Assembly (NCBI RefSeq): GCF_003732665.1
Contig: NZ_MOBP01000021.1
Span: 1 to 51,941, forward strand
DNA from: Pseudomonas frederiksbergensis
GTDB lineage: Bacteria; Pseudomonadota; Gammaproteobacteria; Pseudomonadales; Pseudomonadaceae
Reading direction: 5' to 3'
DNA length: 51,941 nt
The position numbers and the translations under genes were made by a program. Below the pieces are notes generated by a model that saw only the letters and a list, made by a program, of their open reading frames with translations, ran no database searches and was not told where the DNA came from. Positions 1-7,760 of this stretch are shown here, one piece after another (positions within the stretch are counted from its first letter, which is position 1; each line of letters opens with the position of its first letter).

Positions 1-18
1 GTCGACTGACCCACCTCA

Positions 19-46
19 TTCGCGAGCAAGCCCGCTCCCACAGGAG
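19..46. repeat. REP half-element cut by the window edge
   Basis: The sequence CGCGAGCAAGCCCGCTCCCA is the right half of the REP palindrome that recurs throughout the window. Its partner would lie to the left of position 1. Confidence 0.8.
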
Positions 47-72
47 GTCTGCTGTGTGCGCCGATGATCAAC

Positions 73-164
73 AGTAGGAGCGAGGCTTGCCCGCGAAGGC
101 GGTGTGTCAGGCACATGATGTGTGGACTGACACACCGCCTTCGCGGGCAAGCCTCGCTCCTACA
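73..164. repeat. REPIN (REP doublet)
   Basis: Two REP sequences of the GTAGGAGCGAGGCTTGCCCG type face each other across a short spacer and can form one long hairpin. This is a nonautonomous repeat typical of fluorescens-group Pseudomonas. Confidence 0.9.
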
Positions 165-192
165 TTTTGATTTTTGGTGTTTGCTGGAATGC

Positions 193-230
193 AAAAGCCC
201 CCGCGGCCTTAGGCTCGCGGGGGCTTTTTT
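193..230. terminator. Rho-independent terminator
   Basis: A GC-rich stem (AGCCCCCGCG paired with CGCGGGGGCT) is flanked by an A run on the left and a T run on the right, so it can act in both directions. It lies 14 bp past the stop codon of the methionine-rich gene on the minus strand. That position supports the minus strand as the real coding strand there. Confidence 0.85.
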
Positions 231-243
231 GTGGCGCCTGGGA

Positions 244-753
244 TCAGCAGGTGCAGCACATCAGCGGCATGCCGTTGCAGCTCATCATCATCGGCATGCT
301 GCAATCGTTCATCATTTTCATCATCAGGGTGCAGCAATTTTTCATCATGTCCATGTTCATGCCGGCCATCGGCATGATTTTGCAGGTCATGCAGTCGGCC
401 ATCACGGTGCATTCCATCACGCACTTCATCGATGGCATCGGCATGCCCATCATCGGCATCGGCATCATCATGTTCATCATCGGCATGGCCATGGCCGCCG
501 GGGACATGCACATCATGCTCATGTTGCCGCAATGCATCATCATCGGCATGCCGCAGTTCATCATCATCTGCATCATTTCAGCGCTGTTCTTGAACATCGC
601 CATGTCCATGCCCGCAGCCGGCATCATCTTGCACATCATGCCGTCGTCCATCATGTCGCACGTCATGGTCGCCATCATCATCGGCATGCCCATCATCGGC
701 ATCATTGGCATGTTGGCGTTCATCGGCATTTGCATCTGCATGGCGTTCATCAT
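244..753 (-). CDS. Extremely Met/Cys-rich protein with an internal duplication
   Basis: The 169-residue product contains 70 Met (41%) and 16 Cys by my count, with very few hydrophobic or charged residues. Two copies of an approximately 83-residue unit are visible. Cys32, Cys41-Lys42, Lys55-Asn56, Cys67, Cys75 and Cys82 match Cys115, Cys124-Lys125, Lys138-Asn139, Cys151, Cys159 and Cys166. The shared core reads CKxMPxAGMxMxMxKN. The protein ends in CCTC. There is no signal peptide or transmembrane segment. A GGGGAA sequence lies upstream of the ATG, and a terminator follows the stop. Thioether/thiolate density suggests soft-metal (Cu+/Ag+) binding; a sulfur reserve or oxidant sink is an alternative suggested by the adjacent sulfur genes. 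I do not recognise a named family. Confidence 0.7.
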   Translation of the reverse strand: MMNAMQMQMPMNANMPMMPMMGMPMMMATMTCDMMDDGMMCKMMPAAGMDMAMFKNSAEMMQMMMNCGMPMMMHCGNMSMMCMSPAAMAMPMMNMMMPMPMMGMPMPSMKCVMECTVMADCMTCKIMPMAGMNMDMMKNCCTLMMKMMNDCSMPMMMSCNGMPLMCCTC

Positions 754-1030
754 GGTGTTGTTCCCCGAAGGATTGAATAGTTGGACGAAGCTGATGGGGA
801 GGATTCTAAGGATTGGCCGACAGGCAACAAGATGGCGATCAAACAGCCGGAATGAATGCTCAAGCGACTTTAAATGGGCGGGCGGAACCAGATTATCCGT
901 TGCTGCAACACTTCAGCTTTGATTGCAGATATACCGCCAACGGCAGCGTGTTTCTCCCGGCTATAGATATGCGATACAAGCCTATATAAATAACCGAAAG
1001 AAATAATTGATCTAACGCTGCCGCGTATTT
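754..1030 (-). promoter_or_regulatory. Upstream region of the Met-rich gene with a possible sigma-54 promoter
   Basis: No gene is seen here. On the minus strand, positions 940-922 contain TGGC, then 9 nt, then TGC. This matches the -24/-12 spacing of sigma-54 promoters, with several mismatches to the full consensus. It lies about 170 nt before the Met-rich start. No clear terminator was found for the transporter operon that ends at 1031, so read-through is also possible. Confidence 0.25.
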
Positions 1031-2014
1031 TTACTGGCTGGAAAACACCTGGGCATCGGTGAACTTTTCCACGTCGACCCGATGGGGAAAGATCTTCTTC
1101 TCGACGAATAAATCATCGACCTGCTGCAACGCCTGAACGTCCCGCGCCTCGATCGGCAACAACGACTCATCACCCCAACTGCGCAATCGTTGCGAGACTT
1201 CCAGCGACACATCGTTGGTCTTGGCAAACACCCTCGCGTACTCGTCGGGGTTTTGCCGGGCCCATTCAAAAGCCTTGGCGAACCGCTGCAACACATCGCT
1301 GAGGGCCTGGCGCTTGAGCGGGTCGGTGAGCACTTCATCGGAGGCGGTGATAAAGGTCAGGCCGGTGTTGATCCCTTCGCCGCTGATCAACACCCGGGCG
1401 CCCTGCTGTTCGGCGAACGCCTGGTAGATGCCGAACGTGGCCCAGGCTTCGATCTTGCCGGCATTGAACGCCGCAAGGGCATCGGTGGGCAGGACAAAAC
1501 CGACGTTGACGTCCTTCTCATCGACCCCGGCGCTGGCCAGGGCGCGAATCAACAGGTACTGGGAAATGCTGCCCCGGACCGACGACACCACCACGTTGCG
1601 ACCTTTCAGATCGGCGACGCTGTGGATCGGCGAGTCGTGCGGAACCAGAATCGCGATCCCCCGGGATTGACTGCGCCGTACCGCGACGATGCGCAACGGT
1701 GTGCCACCGGTGGCCGCCGCGAGCACCGGCGTATCCCCCGCCGGCCCCAGGTCCACAGCCCCGGCGCGCAGGGCTTCGAACAGCGGCGCGGCGCCCTGGA
1801 AGTTCGCCCACTGGACCTTGTACGGGATGCCCTCCAGGGCGTTGGCGGCTTCGACCACGGTACGCAGGCCCTTGGCTTGATCGCCGAGGATCAGGGTGAC
1901 GCTGGACAAGTCCGTCTGGGCTTTTTGCTCGACCGCATCGCCGCAACCGCCCAGCAACAACGCCGCACCGCAGAGCAACGCCATCGCCGATTTCCCTAGA
2001 CCTCGATCAAGCAT
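1031..2014 (-). CDS. SsuA/TauA-type sulfonate ABC transporter substrate-binding lipoprotein
   Basis: This 327-residue periplasmic binding protein belongs to the SsuA/NMT1-type family. It starts with a lipoprotein signal ending in LLLGGC, so it should be lipid-anchored. The start at 2014 is chosen because the signal peptide begins there; an in-frame ATG at 2047 would add an N-terminus unlike a signal. The family pattern of a GAVDLG stretch, a DSPxxSVADLKG stretch and an EAWATF stretch is present. The start overlaps the end of the ATPase gene by 8 bp, and it is the last gene of the permease-ATPase-binding protein operon. The ligand is probably an alkanesulfonate or sulfate ester, inferred from the SsuD-like gene opposite. 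Confidence 0.85.
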   Translation of the reverse strand: MLDRGLGKSAMALLCGAALLLGGCGDAVEQKAQTDLSSVTLILGDQAKGLRTVVEAANALEGIPYKVQWANFQGAAPLFEALRAGAVDLGPAGDTPVLAAATGGTPLRIVAVRRSQSRGIAILVPHDSPIHSVADLKGRNVVVSSVRGSISQYLLIRALASAGVDEKDVNVGFVLPTDALAAFNAGKIEAWATFGIYQAFAEQQGARVLISGEGINTGLTFITASDEVLTDPLKRQALSDVLQRFAKAFEWARQNPDEYARVFAKTNDVSLEVSQRLRSWGDESLLPIEARDVQALQQVDDLFVEKKIFPHRVDVEKFTDAQVFSSQ

Positions 2015-2786
2015 GGGCAAACCGCCGGATCGCAGTCTGACGCTCAACCACCGCAGCGGTTTCCACTTCGACGCCCAACAGGCTCAGGAGCCGTGCGCGA
2101 ATCGCCTGGAACCCGTCCTGCCCGGTGTCGCGGCTGCGGGGCAAGTCGATGGTCAGTTGCTCGGCAATCTTGCCGTTGGCCAGCACGATCACCCGGTCGG
2201 CCAGCAGGATCGCTTCGTCTACATCGTGGGTCACCAGCAGCACCGCCGGCGTGTGTTTGCGCCACAACTCGATGATCAGCCGATGCATCTTGATCCGGGT
2301 CAGGGCATCGAGGGCGGCGAAGGGTTCGTCGAGCAGCAACAACTTGGGTTCGCGCACCAGGCCACGGGCCAGTGCCACTCGCTGCGCTTCACCGCCGGAC
2401 AGGGTCGCCGGGTAAGCTTCCAGGCGATGGGCCAGCCCGACTTCGGTCAGGGCCTGTACGGCGCGGGCCTTGGCGTCGGGGATGTGCAGGCCGAGGATCA
2501 CGTTTTTCCAGGCGCGTTTCCACGGCATCAAGCGCGGCTCCTGGAACACCGCCGCCCGCGCCTTGGGCACGCGCAACTGGCCGCTGTCGATGCTGTCGAG
2601 CCCGGCCAGGCTACGCAACAAGGTGGTTTTGCCGGAACCGCTGGCCCCAAGCAGCGCCACGAATTCGCCCGGGGCGATGTCCAGGTCCAGGCCATCGATG
2701 ACCCGTTGCTGACCGAACTGGCGCACCACGTTGCGCAGTTGCACCGGTGCTTCTGATTGCAGGTTTTTCGCCGCGAGAGTCGACAT
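2007..2786 (-). CDS. SsuB-type ABC transporter ATPase
   Basis: This 259-residue nucleotide-binding subunit energises the adjacent permease. Walker A GASGSGKTT is at residues 48-56, the Q-loop FQEPRLMPW at 81-89, the signature LSGGEAQ at 129-135, Walker B LLLLDEP at about 149-155 and the switch His at 187. FQEPRLMPW is characteristic of the nitrate/sulfonate/taurine importer class. The gene begins 1 bp after the permease gene ends and overlaps the binding-protein gene, so the three are translationally coupled. Confidence 0.92.
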   Translation of the reverse strand: MSTLAAKNLQSEAPVQLRNVVRQFGQQRVIDGLDLDIAPGEFVALLGASGSGKTTLLRSLAGLDSIDSGQLRVPKARAAVFQEPRLMPWKRAWKNVILGLHIPDAKARAVQALTEVGLAHRLEAYPATLSGGEAQRVALARGLVREPKLLLLDEPFAALDALTRIKMHRLIIELWRKHTPAVLLVTHDVDEAILLADRVIVLANGKIAEQLTIDLPRSRDTGQDGFQAIRARLLSLLGVEVETAAVVERQTAIRRFAHA

Positions 2787-2787
2787 G

Positions 2788-3660
2788 TCAGTTCCTCACA
2801 AAAGATGGGCGCCAGGCCAGGGCAAAACGCTCCAGCGTGCGGATCAGACCGTCGATCAACAGGCCGAGGACGCTGTAGATCAGCAGGCAGATAACGATCA
2901 CGTCGGTGCGCATGAAGTCCCGGGCGTCACTGGCCAGGAAGCCGATGCCGGCGGTGGTGTTGATCTGCTCGACAAACACCAGGGCCAGCCAGGAAATCCC
3001 CAGGGAATAACGCAGGCCGACAAAGAACGAAGGCAGGGAGCCCGGCAGGATCACATGCCAGATCAACTCACGACGATTCAGGCCCAGGGTGTTGGCGGCC
3101 TCGATCAATTTGGGGTCAATATTGCGAATGCCGGAGAACAGGTTCAGGTACACCGGGAAGGTTGTGCCGGTGACGATCAGTGCAATCTTGGTGAACTCGC
3201 CAATGCCGAACCAGAGAATGAACAGCGGCACCAGCGCCAGAGAAGGAATGGTGCGCAGCATCTGCATGGGCGAATCGAGGATCACCTCGCCGCGCTTCGA
3301 CAGGCCGGTGATCAGCGCCGCGACAACGCCAACGCTGACGCCGATGCTCAGGCCCAGCAGTGCGCGCTGCAGGGAAACCAATAGATGTTTGCCCAACTCG
3401 CCGGAGATGATCATCGCCCACAGCGTGCCGCCAATCTGCGAGGGCGCGGCGATGACCCGCTGCGGGATCAGGCCGAACTGCGACGCCAGTTCCCATAACA
3501 GCAGCAGCGCGATAGGGCTGAGCAGGCGTAGCAAGACTTCGGGGGTGCGCCAGTTGCGCAACCAATTGGGCAACAGCCTTGAGGCATCCGGGCGGTCAAC
3601 AGCCTTATCGACAGAAAACGAGCTGCTGGCGCTCTGGGTATCGAAGGTCTTTTCGGTCAT
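2788..3660 (-). CDS. SsuC-type ABC transporter permease
   Basis: This 290-residue inner-membrane permease has about six hydrophobic segments after a hydrophilic N-terminus of about 40 residues. The cytoplasmic EAA-type loop (EAANTLGLNRRELIWHVILP) contacts the ATPase. The sequence fits the SsuC/TauC family. It is the first gene of the operon, transcribed from a promoter carrying a 25-bp sulfur-regulon-like site at 3725-3749. Confidence 0.92.
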   Translation of the reverse strand: MTEKTFDTQSASSSFSVDKAVDRPDASRLLPNWLRNWRTPEVLLRLLSPIALLLLWELASQFGLIPQRVIAAPSQIGGTLWAMIISGELGKHLLVSLQRALLGLSIGVSVGVVAALITGLSKRGEVILDSPMQMLRTIPSLALVPLFILWFGIGEFTKIALIVTGTTFPVYLNLFSGIRNIDPKLIEAANTLGLNRRELIWHVILPGSLPSFFVGLRYSLGISWLALVFVEQINTTAGIGFLASDARDFMRTDVIVICLLIYSVLGLLIDGLIRTLERFALAWRPSFVRN

Positions 3661-3724
3661 CAGGCTTCCTTCCTATCAAGAACATGGCTTCGGATTCATG
3701 CTATTCGCATAAAAAACCTCAGTG

Positions 3725-3749
3725 AAATTCTTTTTGGGAATAACCTAAT
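3725..3749 (-). promoter_or_regulatory. 25-bp repeated regulatory site, copy A (permease operon)
   Basis: On the minus strand the site begins ATTAGGTTATTCCC and ends GAATTT. It aligns without gaps to six other sites in the window, sharing ATTA at positions 1-4, TA at 8-9, A at 16 and TTT at 23-25. It ends 65 nt before the permease start. Its AT-rich character and the neighbouring genes fit a CysB or other LysR-family activator site; the regulator is inferred. Confidence 0.6.
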
Positions 3750-3898
3750 ATGATTAAAAATCAGATAGGACATCATCCAGATAAATTATTTGCATAATTA
3801 AAGCCTTGAGCCCGCGCCCCTTGCGGCGTCGGCTTCTGACGCCGCTTAAAATGCGGATTACTGATATCTGCATTTTCATATGATTCATTAAGTTAATA

Positions 3899-3923
3899 AT
3901 TAACTTAGAACAAAACGGCATTT
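3899..3923 (+). promoter_or_regulatory. 25-bp repeated regulatory site, copy B (ssuD-like gene)
   Basis: The site begins ATTAACTTAGAAC and ends GGCATTT. It aligns with the other copies and lies 98 nt before the monooxygenase start and 40 nt before leader motif 3964-3986. The rest of the 361-bp divergent region 3661-4021 holds no gene. Confidence 0.55.
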
Positions 3924-3963
3924 CACAGCATCACCCTCCTGCGCCTACTTTCGACACCACGGA

Positions 3964-3986
3964 CCGACCCCCTGCCCGGTGGAGGC
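3964..3986 (+). promoter_or_regulatory. Conserved leader motif, copy 1
   Basis: CCGACCCC followed by CCGGTGGAGGC. It is one of four copies in the window of a motif not found in coding sequence. The short inner arms CCT and AGG can pair, with CC and GG inside. It sits 35 nt before the ATG of the monooxygenase, in the predicted 5' untranslated region. Confidence 0.55.
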
Positions 3987-4021
3987 TTGAATCACGCCTA
4001 TCCAAAGACAAGGAACTCAGC

Positions 4022-5110
4022 ATGAGCATCGAATTTATCGGCTACATCGGCGGCCACCATGCCTCGGAGATTCACCCGCGCAGCGGTCCGGTGTTGCAGC
4101 CCGATTATGTGGAGACCGTCGCCCGCGCCCATGACGAAGCCGGGTTCGACCGCGCCCTGGTGGCGTTCCACTCCAACAGCCCGGACAGCACGCTGATTGC
4201 CTCCCACGCCGCCAGCGTGACGAAAAACCTGAAGTTCCTGATTGCCCACCGACCCGGCTTCGCCGCGCCCACCCTCGCCGCCCGCCAGTTCAACACCCTC
4301 GACGTGTTCAATGGCGGCCGCACCGCCGTGCATATCATCACCGGCGGCGACGACCGCGAACTGCGCGCCGATGGCAGTCACATCGGCAAGGACGAACGTT
4401 ACGCCCGCACCGACGAATACCTCGACGTACTGCGCCAGGAATGGACCAGCGAGAAACCCTTCGACTATCAGGGCAAGTACTACCAGGTCGAGGGCGCGCA
4501 CTCGTCGGTGAAGTCGCCGCAACAGCCGCACATTCCCCTTTATTTCGGCGGCTCATCGGCAGCGGCCATCGCGGTGGCGGGCAAGCATGCGGACGTGTAT
4601 GCGCTGTGGGGTGAGACCTACGATCAGGTACGCGAAGTGGTGAACCAGGTGCGCGCCGAAGCGGCCAAGCATGGGCGCAGCATTCGCTTCAGCCTGTCGT
4701 TGCGCCCGATTCTGGCGGACACCGAAGCGCAAGCCTGGGAGCGTGCCGAACAGATCCTGCAACAAGCCACGGCCCTGGCGCAGCAGAATGGCTTTGTGCG
4801 GCGCGAACCACCGAACGAAGGTTCGCGACGCCTGCTGGCGGCAGCGGCTCAAGGCTCGCGACTGGACAAGCGCCTGTGGACCGGGATTGCAGGCCTGCTC
4901 GGCGCGCAAGGCAATTCGACCTCGCTGGTCGGCACGCCGGAACAAGTGGCCGAGGCGCTGCTCGATTACTACGACCTGGGCATCACCACGTTCCTGATTC
5001 GCGGCTTCGATCCGCTTAACGACGCCATCGACTATGGCAAGCGTTTGATCCCACTGACCCGGCAACTGGTGGCCGAGCGGGAGCGGCAGGCGGCGGAAAA
5101 AGTGGCCTGA
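4022..5110 (+). CDS. SsuD-type FMNH2-dependent alkanesulfonate monooxygenase
   Basis: This 362-residue flavin-dependent monooxygenase of the bacterial luciferase-like TIM-barrel family aligns along its length with SsuD. Landmarks are the LIAHRPG stretch, the AARQFNTLD stretch, the ITGGDDREL loop, YFGGSS and the C-terminal DLGITTFLIRGFDPL. SsuD enzymes oxidise alkanesulfonates to aldehyde and sulfite using FMNH2 from a partner reductase. No ssuE-like reductase is present in the window, so the flavin supply must come from elsewhere. An AAGGA ribosome binding site precedes the ATG. It is divergent from the SsuABC-type importer and probably works on the imported substrate; the chain length is unknown. 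Confidence 0.88.
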   Translation: MSIEFIGYIGGHHASEIHPRSGPVLQPDYVETVARAHDEAGFDRALVAFHSNSPDSTLIASHAASVTKNLKFLIAHRPGFAAPTLAARQFNTLDVFNGGRTAVHIITGGDDRELRADGSHIGKDERYARTDEYLDVLRQEWTSEKPFDYQGKYYQVEGAHSSVKSPQQPHIPLYFGGSSAAAIAVAGKHADVYALWGETYDQVREVVNQVRAEAAKHGRSIRFSLSLRPILADTEAQAWERAEQILQQATALAQQNGFVRREPPNEGSRRLLAAAAQGSRLDKRLWTGIAGLLGAQGNSTSLVGTPEQVAEALLDYYDLGITTFLIRGFDPLNDAIDYGKRLIPLTRQLVAERERQAAEKVA

Positions 5111-5170
5111 TTACAGCGCACACGACAAAGGGGCTTACCTTGCGGCAAGCCCCTAGGCCGTAACGCGATC

Positions 5171-5310
5171 CGTAGCAGCTGGCGAAGCCTGCGTCCGGCG
5201 GCGAAGCCGTCGTGAAATCAGGCGACGCGGTGTTTCAGGTAGATCCCGGGCGCAGGATTTACGACGGCTTCGCCGCCGGACGCAGCCTCGCAGGCTCGGC
5301 AGCTGCTACA
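5171..5310. repeat. Long palindromic intergenic repeat (approximately 140 bp), copy 1
   Basis: Ends of the type GTAGCAGCTGSCGA and its complement flank inner arms containing GGCGGCGAAGCCGTCG and its complement. Two further copies are at 12008-12154 and 13169-13310. It separates the monooxygenase from the convergent GST gene and could terminate both. Confidence 0.85.
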
Positions 5311-5314
5311 ACAT

Positions 5315-5959
5315 TCAAGCCGGATTTTTCACACTTGGCCGCTCACTGACCTTGGCATTCCACGCCACCAGCGCCGTGCATTCCTCGGGGATCGCAATCT
5401 GCGCAAACCCGGCGAAGATCAACCCCGCCCACACGGTGATATCCGCCATCGAGAATTGGTCCCCCGCCACGTAAGGCTGGGTTTTCAGCACCTCGTCAAA
5501 ATACTTCATGCCGTTGATGGCCTTATCGCGGTGCATCTACCCCCACACCGCACGGTCGCTCCACTCGGGCTTCTTATAGGGTTTGAGTTGCGCGCCGAGA
5601 CCATCGGTGGCGTGGTGGAAATAGATGCCGATGGCGTCGATCAATTGGTCGTCGGCGCGTTTTTGCATCATGTGAATCAGCCCTTTCTCTTTCGCCGTGG
5701 TGCCGGTGAGCGTCGGGTTGCCTTCCAGATTGTCGAGGTATTCGGTGATGGCGGTGCATTCAGACAGGTAAGTGCCGTCGTCCAGCTGCAAAACCGGCAC
5801 CGTACCAGTCGGGTTGATCGCCAGGAACGCGCTCTGCTTGTGCTCGGCGGCGGGCAGATCGACTTTGATGAACTCGATTTGGGAGGCAAGAGCCTTCTCG
5901 GCGATGACCACACGAATGCGTAACGGGCTAGGGAAACCGGGGATGTCGTAGATCTTCAC
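5315..5959 (-). pseudogene. Glutathione S-transferase interrupted by an in-frame amber codon
   Basis: The frame encodes a thioredoxin-fold N-terminal domain (MKIYDIPGFPSPLRIRVVI, with the TVPVLQLDDG and LSECTAI glutathione-binding region) followed by a helical C-terminal domain. A TAG at 5539-5537 splits it into 140 and 73 residues. Without the stop the protein would be 214 residues, normal for a GST. Both halves keep typical sequence and the same frame, so the mutation looks recent. Translation starts at a GTG (5959) behind an ACGGAG ribosome binding site. An ATG lies directly after the TAG, but the downstream half lacks the glutathione-binding domain. A base-calling error or amber readthrough is an alternative. 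Confidence 0.75.
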
Positions 5960-6027
5960 GTGAACTCCGTTGCTATCTATCTATCGGGAGGTAGACAATG
6001 CGGGCAACGATCGATTCGGTCAACAGA

Positions 6028-6043
6028 TATCTACCAGTAGATA
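6028..6043. promoter_or_regulatory. Palindromic operator between the GST and tetR genes
   Basis: TATCTACCAGTAGATA is a perfect 16-bp palindrome 12 bp before the tetR start. A related imperfect copy with TCTA and TAGA arms lies near 5975-5995, close to the GST start. The pair fits autoregulation and control of the divergent GST gene by the TetR protein. Confidence 0.6.
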
Positions 6044-6055
6044 GGCAAATAGATT

Positions 6056-6622
6056 ATGACGGTAACAGATACCAAACAGACCATCCTCGACGCCGCTCGC
6101 CGCGTCGTGCAGGCTCGGGGCTACAACGCGTTGAGTTTTCGCGAACTGGCCAAGGAAGTGGGAATCAAGAGCGCCAGCATCCACTACCACTTCCCCACCA
6201 AGGGCGATCTGGGCGCAGCGCTGGCCAAGCGTTACACCGACGACACGGCGGGCTATCTGGAGCAATTGCTAACGCAATCCCAGGACCCCACCGCGATGAT
6301 GGACGCCTACACCGCGGCTTTCCGTGCAGCATTGGAAAACGACAATCGCATGTGCCTGTGCGGGATTCTCGCCGCCGAGCACCACGATCTTCCAGCCGAA
6401 GTCCGGGTTGAAGTGGACGGGTTCACCGACGCGAATGTGCGGTGGCTGGGCAAGGTGCTGGCGCTGAAACAACCGGACGCTTTGCTCGATGATCTGGAAC
6501 GGCAAGCGCTGTCGGTATTTGCCGCCATTCAGGGTGCGCAACTGGTGTCCCGTGGGCGCAACGACATCGCGGTTTATGACCAAATGATCGAATCCTACCG
6601 AGCGGCGGGCTTGATTCCCTGA
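6056..6622 (+). CDS. TetR/AcrR-family transcriptional regulator
   Basis: This 188-residue protein has an N-terminal helix-turn-helix (about residues 25-47: FRELAKEVGIKSASIHYHFP), the hallmark of the TetR family. The C-terminal ligand-binding domain is helical and contains the CLCGILAAEHHDLP stretch also seen in NemR/AcuR-like regulators of electrophile response. It is divergent from the GST gene with a palindrome between them, so it probably represses that gene and itself. Only a weak ribosome binding site is visible. Confidence 0.88.
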   Translation: MTVTDTKQTILDAARRVVQARGYNALSFRELAKEVGIKSASIHYHFPTKGDLGAALAKRYTDDTAGYLEQLLTQSQDPTAMMDAYTAAFRAALENDNRMCLCGILAAEHHDLPAEVRVEVDGFTDANVRWLGKVLALKQPDALLDDLERQALSVFAAIQGAQLVSRGRNDIAVYDQMIESYRAAGLIP

Positions 6623-6674
6623 GGGCGGAATCTGCTACTGTCTTGGCACTTTTTATCGATGACGATCAACGCCC

Positions 6675-7622
6675 ATGACTAATCCAACGCCTGATCCTCA
6701 AGCCGTCTGCGCCCCGATCACCAAAAGCGCGATTTTCATCGTCGCCACTGTGGCGCCCGGCAGCGATGCCGCGGAAAAAGTCCGAGGCTGGTGCGGCGAC
6801 ATCGCCGCCCTCACCCGCTCCGTCGGCAAACGTGTGCCGACCGGTTACCTGTCCTGCGTCTGCGGCTTTGGCTCCAGTGCCTGGGACACGCTGTTCGGCG
6901 GCCCGCGCCCGGCGTCGCTGCATGCCTTTCGCGAATTCGGCGATGAAGGCCGCCGAGCGCCTGCAACGCCGGGGGACATCCTGCTGCACATCCGTGCTGA
7001 CCAGATGGACCTGTGTTTCGAGCTGGCCACCCAGTTGCTCTCGGCCCTGGGTGATGCGGTGGCGGTGGTCGATGAGGTCCAGGGTTTCCGCTATTTCGAC
7101 ATGCGCAGCATCATCGGTTTTGTCGACGGCACGGAGAATCCGGATGATCGGCACATGGCCAGATTCACGATCATTGGTGATGAAGATCCGGCGTTTGCTG
7201 CCGGCAGCTATGTGTTGGTGCAGAAGTATTTGCACAAGATGGACGCGTGGAACGGGCTGTCGGTCGAGGCCCAGGAGCGGGTGATTGGCCGCACGAAACT
7301 GTCCGATATCGAACTCGATGATGCGGTGAAGCCGACCAACTCCCACAGCGCCCTGACCACCATCACCCAGGACGGTCAGGAAGTGAAAATCCTGCGTGAC
7401 AACATGCCGTTCGGCCGGCCTGGCGCGGGCGAATTTGGCACCTACTTCATCGGCTATGCCCGCTCGCCGAAACCGATTGAGCTGATGCTGGAGAACATGT
7501 TTGTCGGCAGGCCCGCCGGCAACTACGACCGCTTGCTGGACTTCAGCACGGCGGTCACCGGTGGGTTGTTCTTCGTGCCTTCGGCGGATTTGCTGGAAGA
7601 ACTCGCTGACCGCGCGCCTTAA
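6675..7622 (+). CDS. Dye-decolorizing (DyP-type) heme peroxidase
   Basis: This 315-residue peroxidase has the DyP signature GFVDGTENP (residues 148-156, catalytic Asp151) and the proximal heme ligand His224 in NSHSAL. It has no Tat or Sec signal, so it should be cytoplasmic, like the YfeX group. DyP enzymes use H2O2 to oxidise dyes and other aromatic donors; the physiological donor is not evident. It lies 52 bp after tetR on the same strand and may be co-transcribed. Confidence 0.92.
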   Translation: MTNPTPDPQAVCAPITKSAIFIVATVAPGSDAAEKVRGWCGDIAALTRSVGKRVPTGYLSCVCGFGSSAWDTLFGGPRPASLHAFREFGDEGRRAPATPGDILLHIRADQMDLCFELATQLLSALGDAVAVVDEVQGFRYFDMRSIIGFVDGTENPDDRHMARFTIIGDEDPAFAAGSYVLVQKYLHKMDAWNGLSVEAQERVIGRTKLSDIELDDAVKPTNSHSALTTITQDGQEVKILRDNMPFGRPGAGEFGTYFIGYARSPKPIELMLENMFVGRPAGNYDRLLDFSTAVTGGLFFVPSADLLEELADRAP

Positions 7623-7642
7623 TCAAGTCATGACACAAATCC

Positions 7643-7733
7643 TGTGGGAGCGAGCTTGCTCGCGATGGCGGTGGAACAGTCAACACAGATGTTGAATGTT
7701 ATGCCCTCATCGCGAGCAAGCTCGCTCCCACAG
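7643..7733. repeat. REPIN
   Basis: Two inverted REP sequences (GTGGGAGCGAGCTTGCTCGCG type) flank a spacer between convergent genes (DyP peroxidase and aldolase). Confidence 0.9.
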
Positions 7734-7760
7734 GGTTTTAATGTGAACCCAGGTTTTGCA

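Noticed and set aside
64..922. Plus-strand His-rich and Ile-rich frames over the Met-rich gene
   Set aside because: They are other readings of the same CAT/ATG-rich DNA. They lack a ribosome binding site, and the terminator and internal Cys/Lys repeat conservation fit the minus strand.
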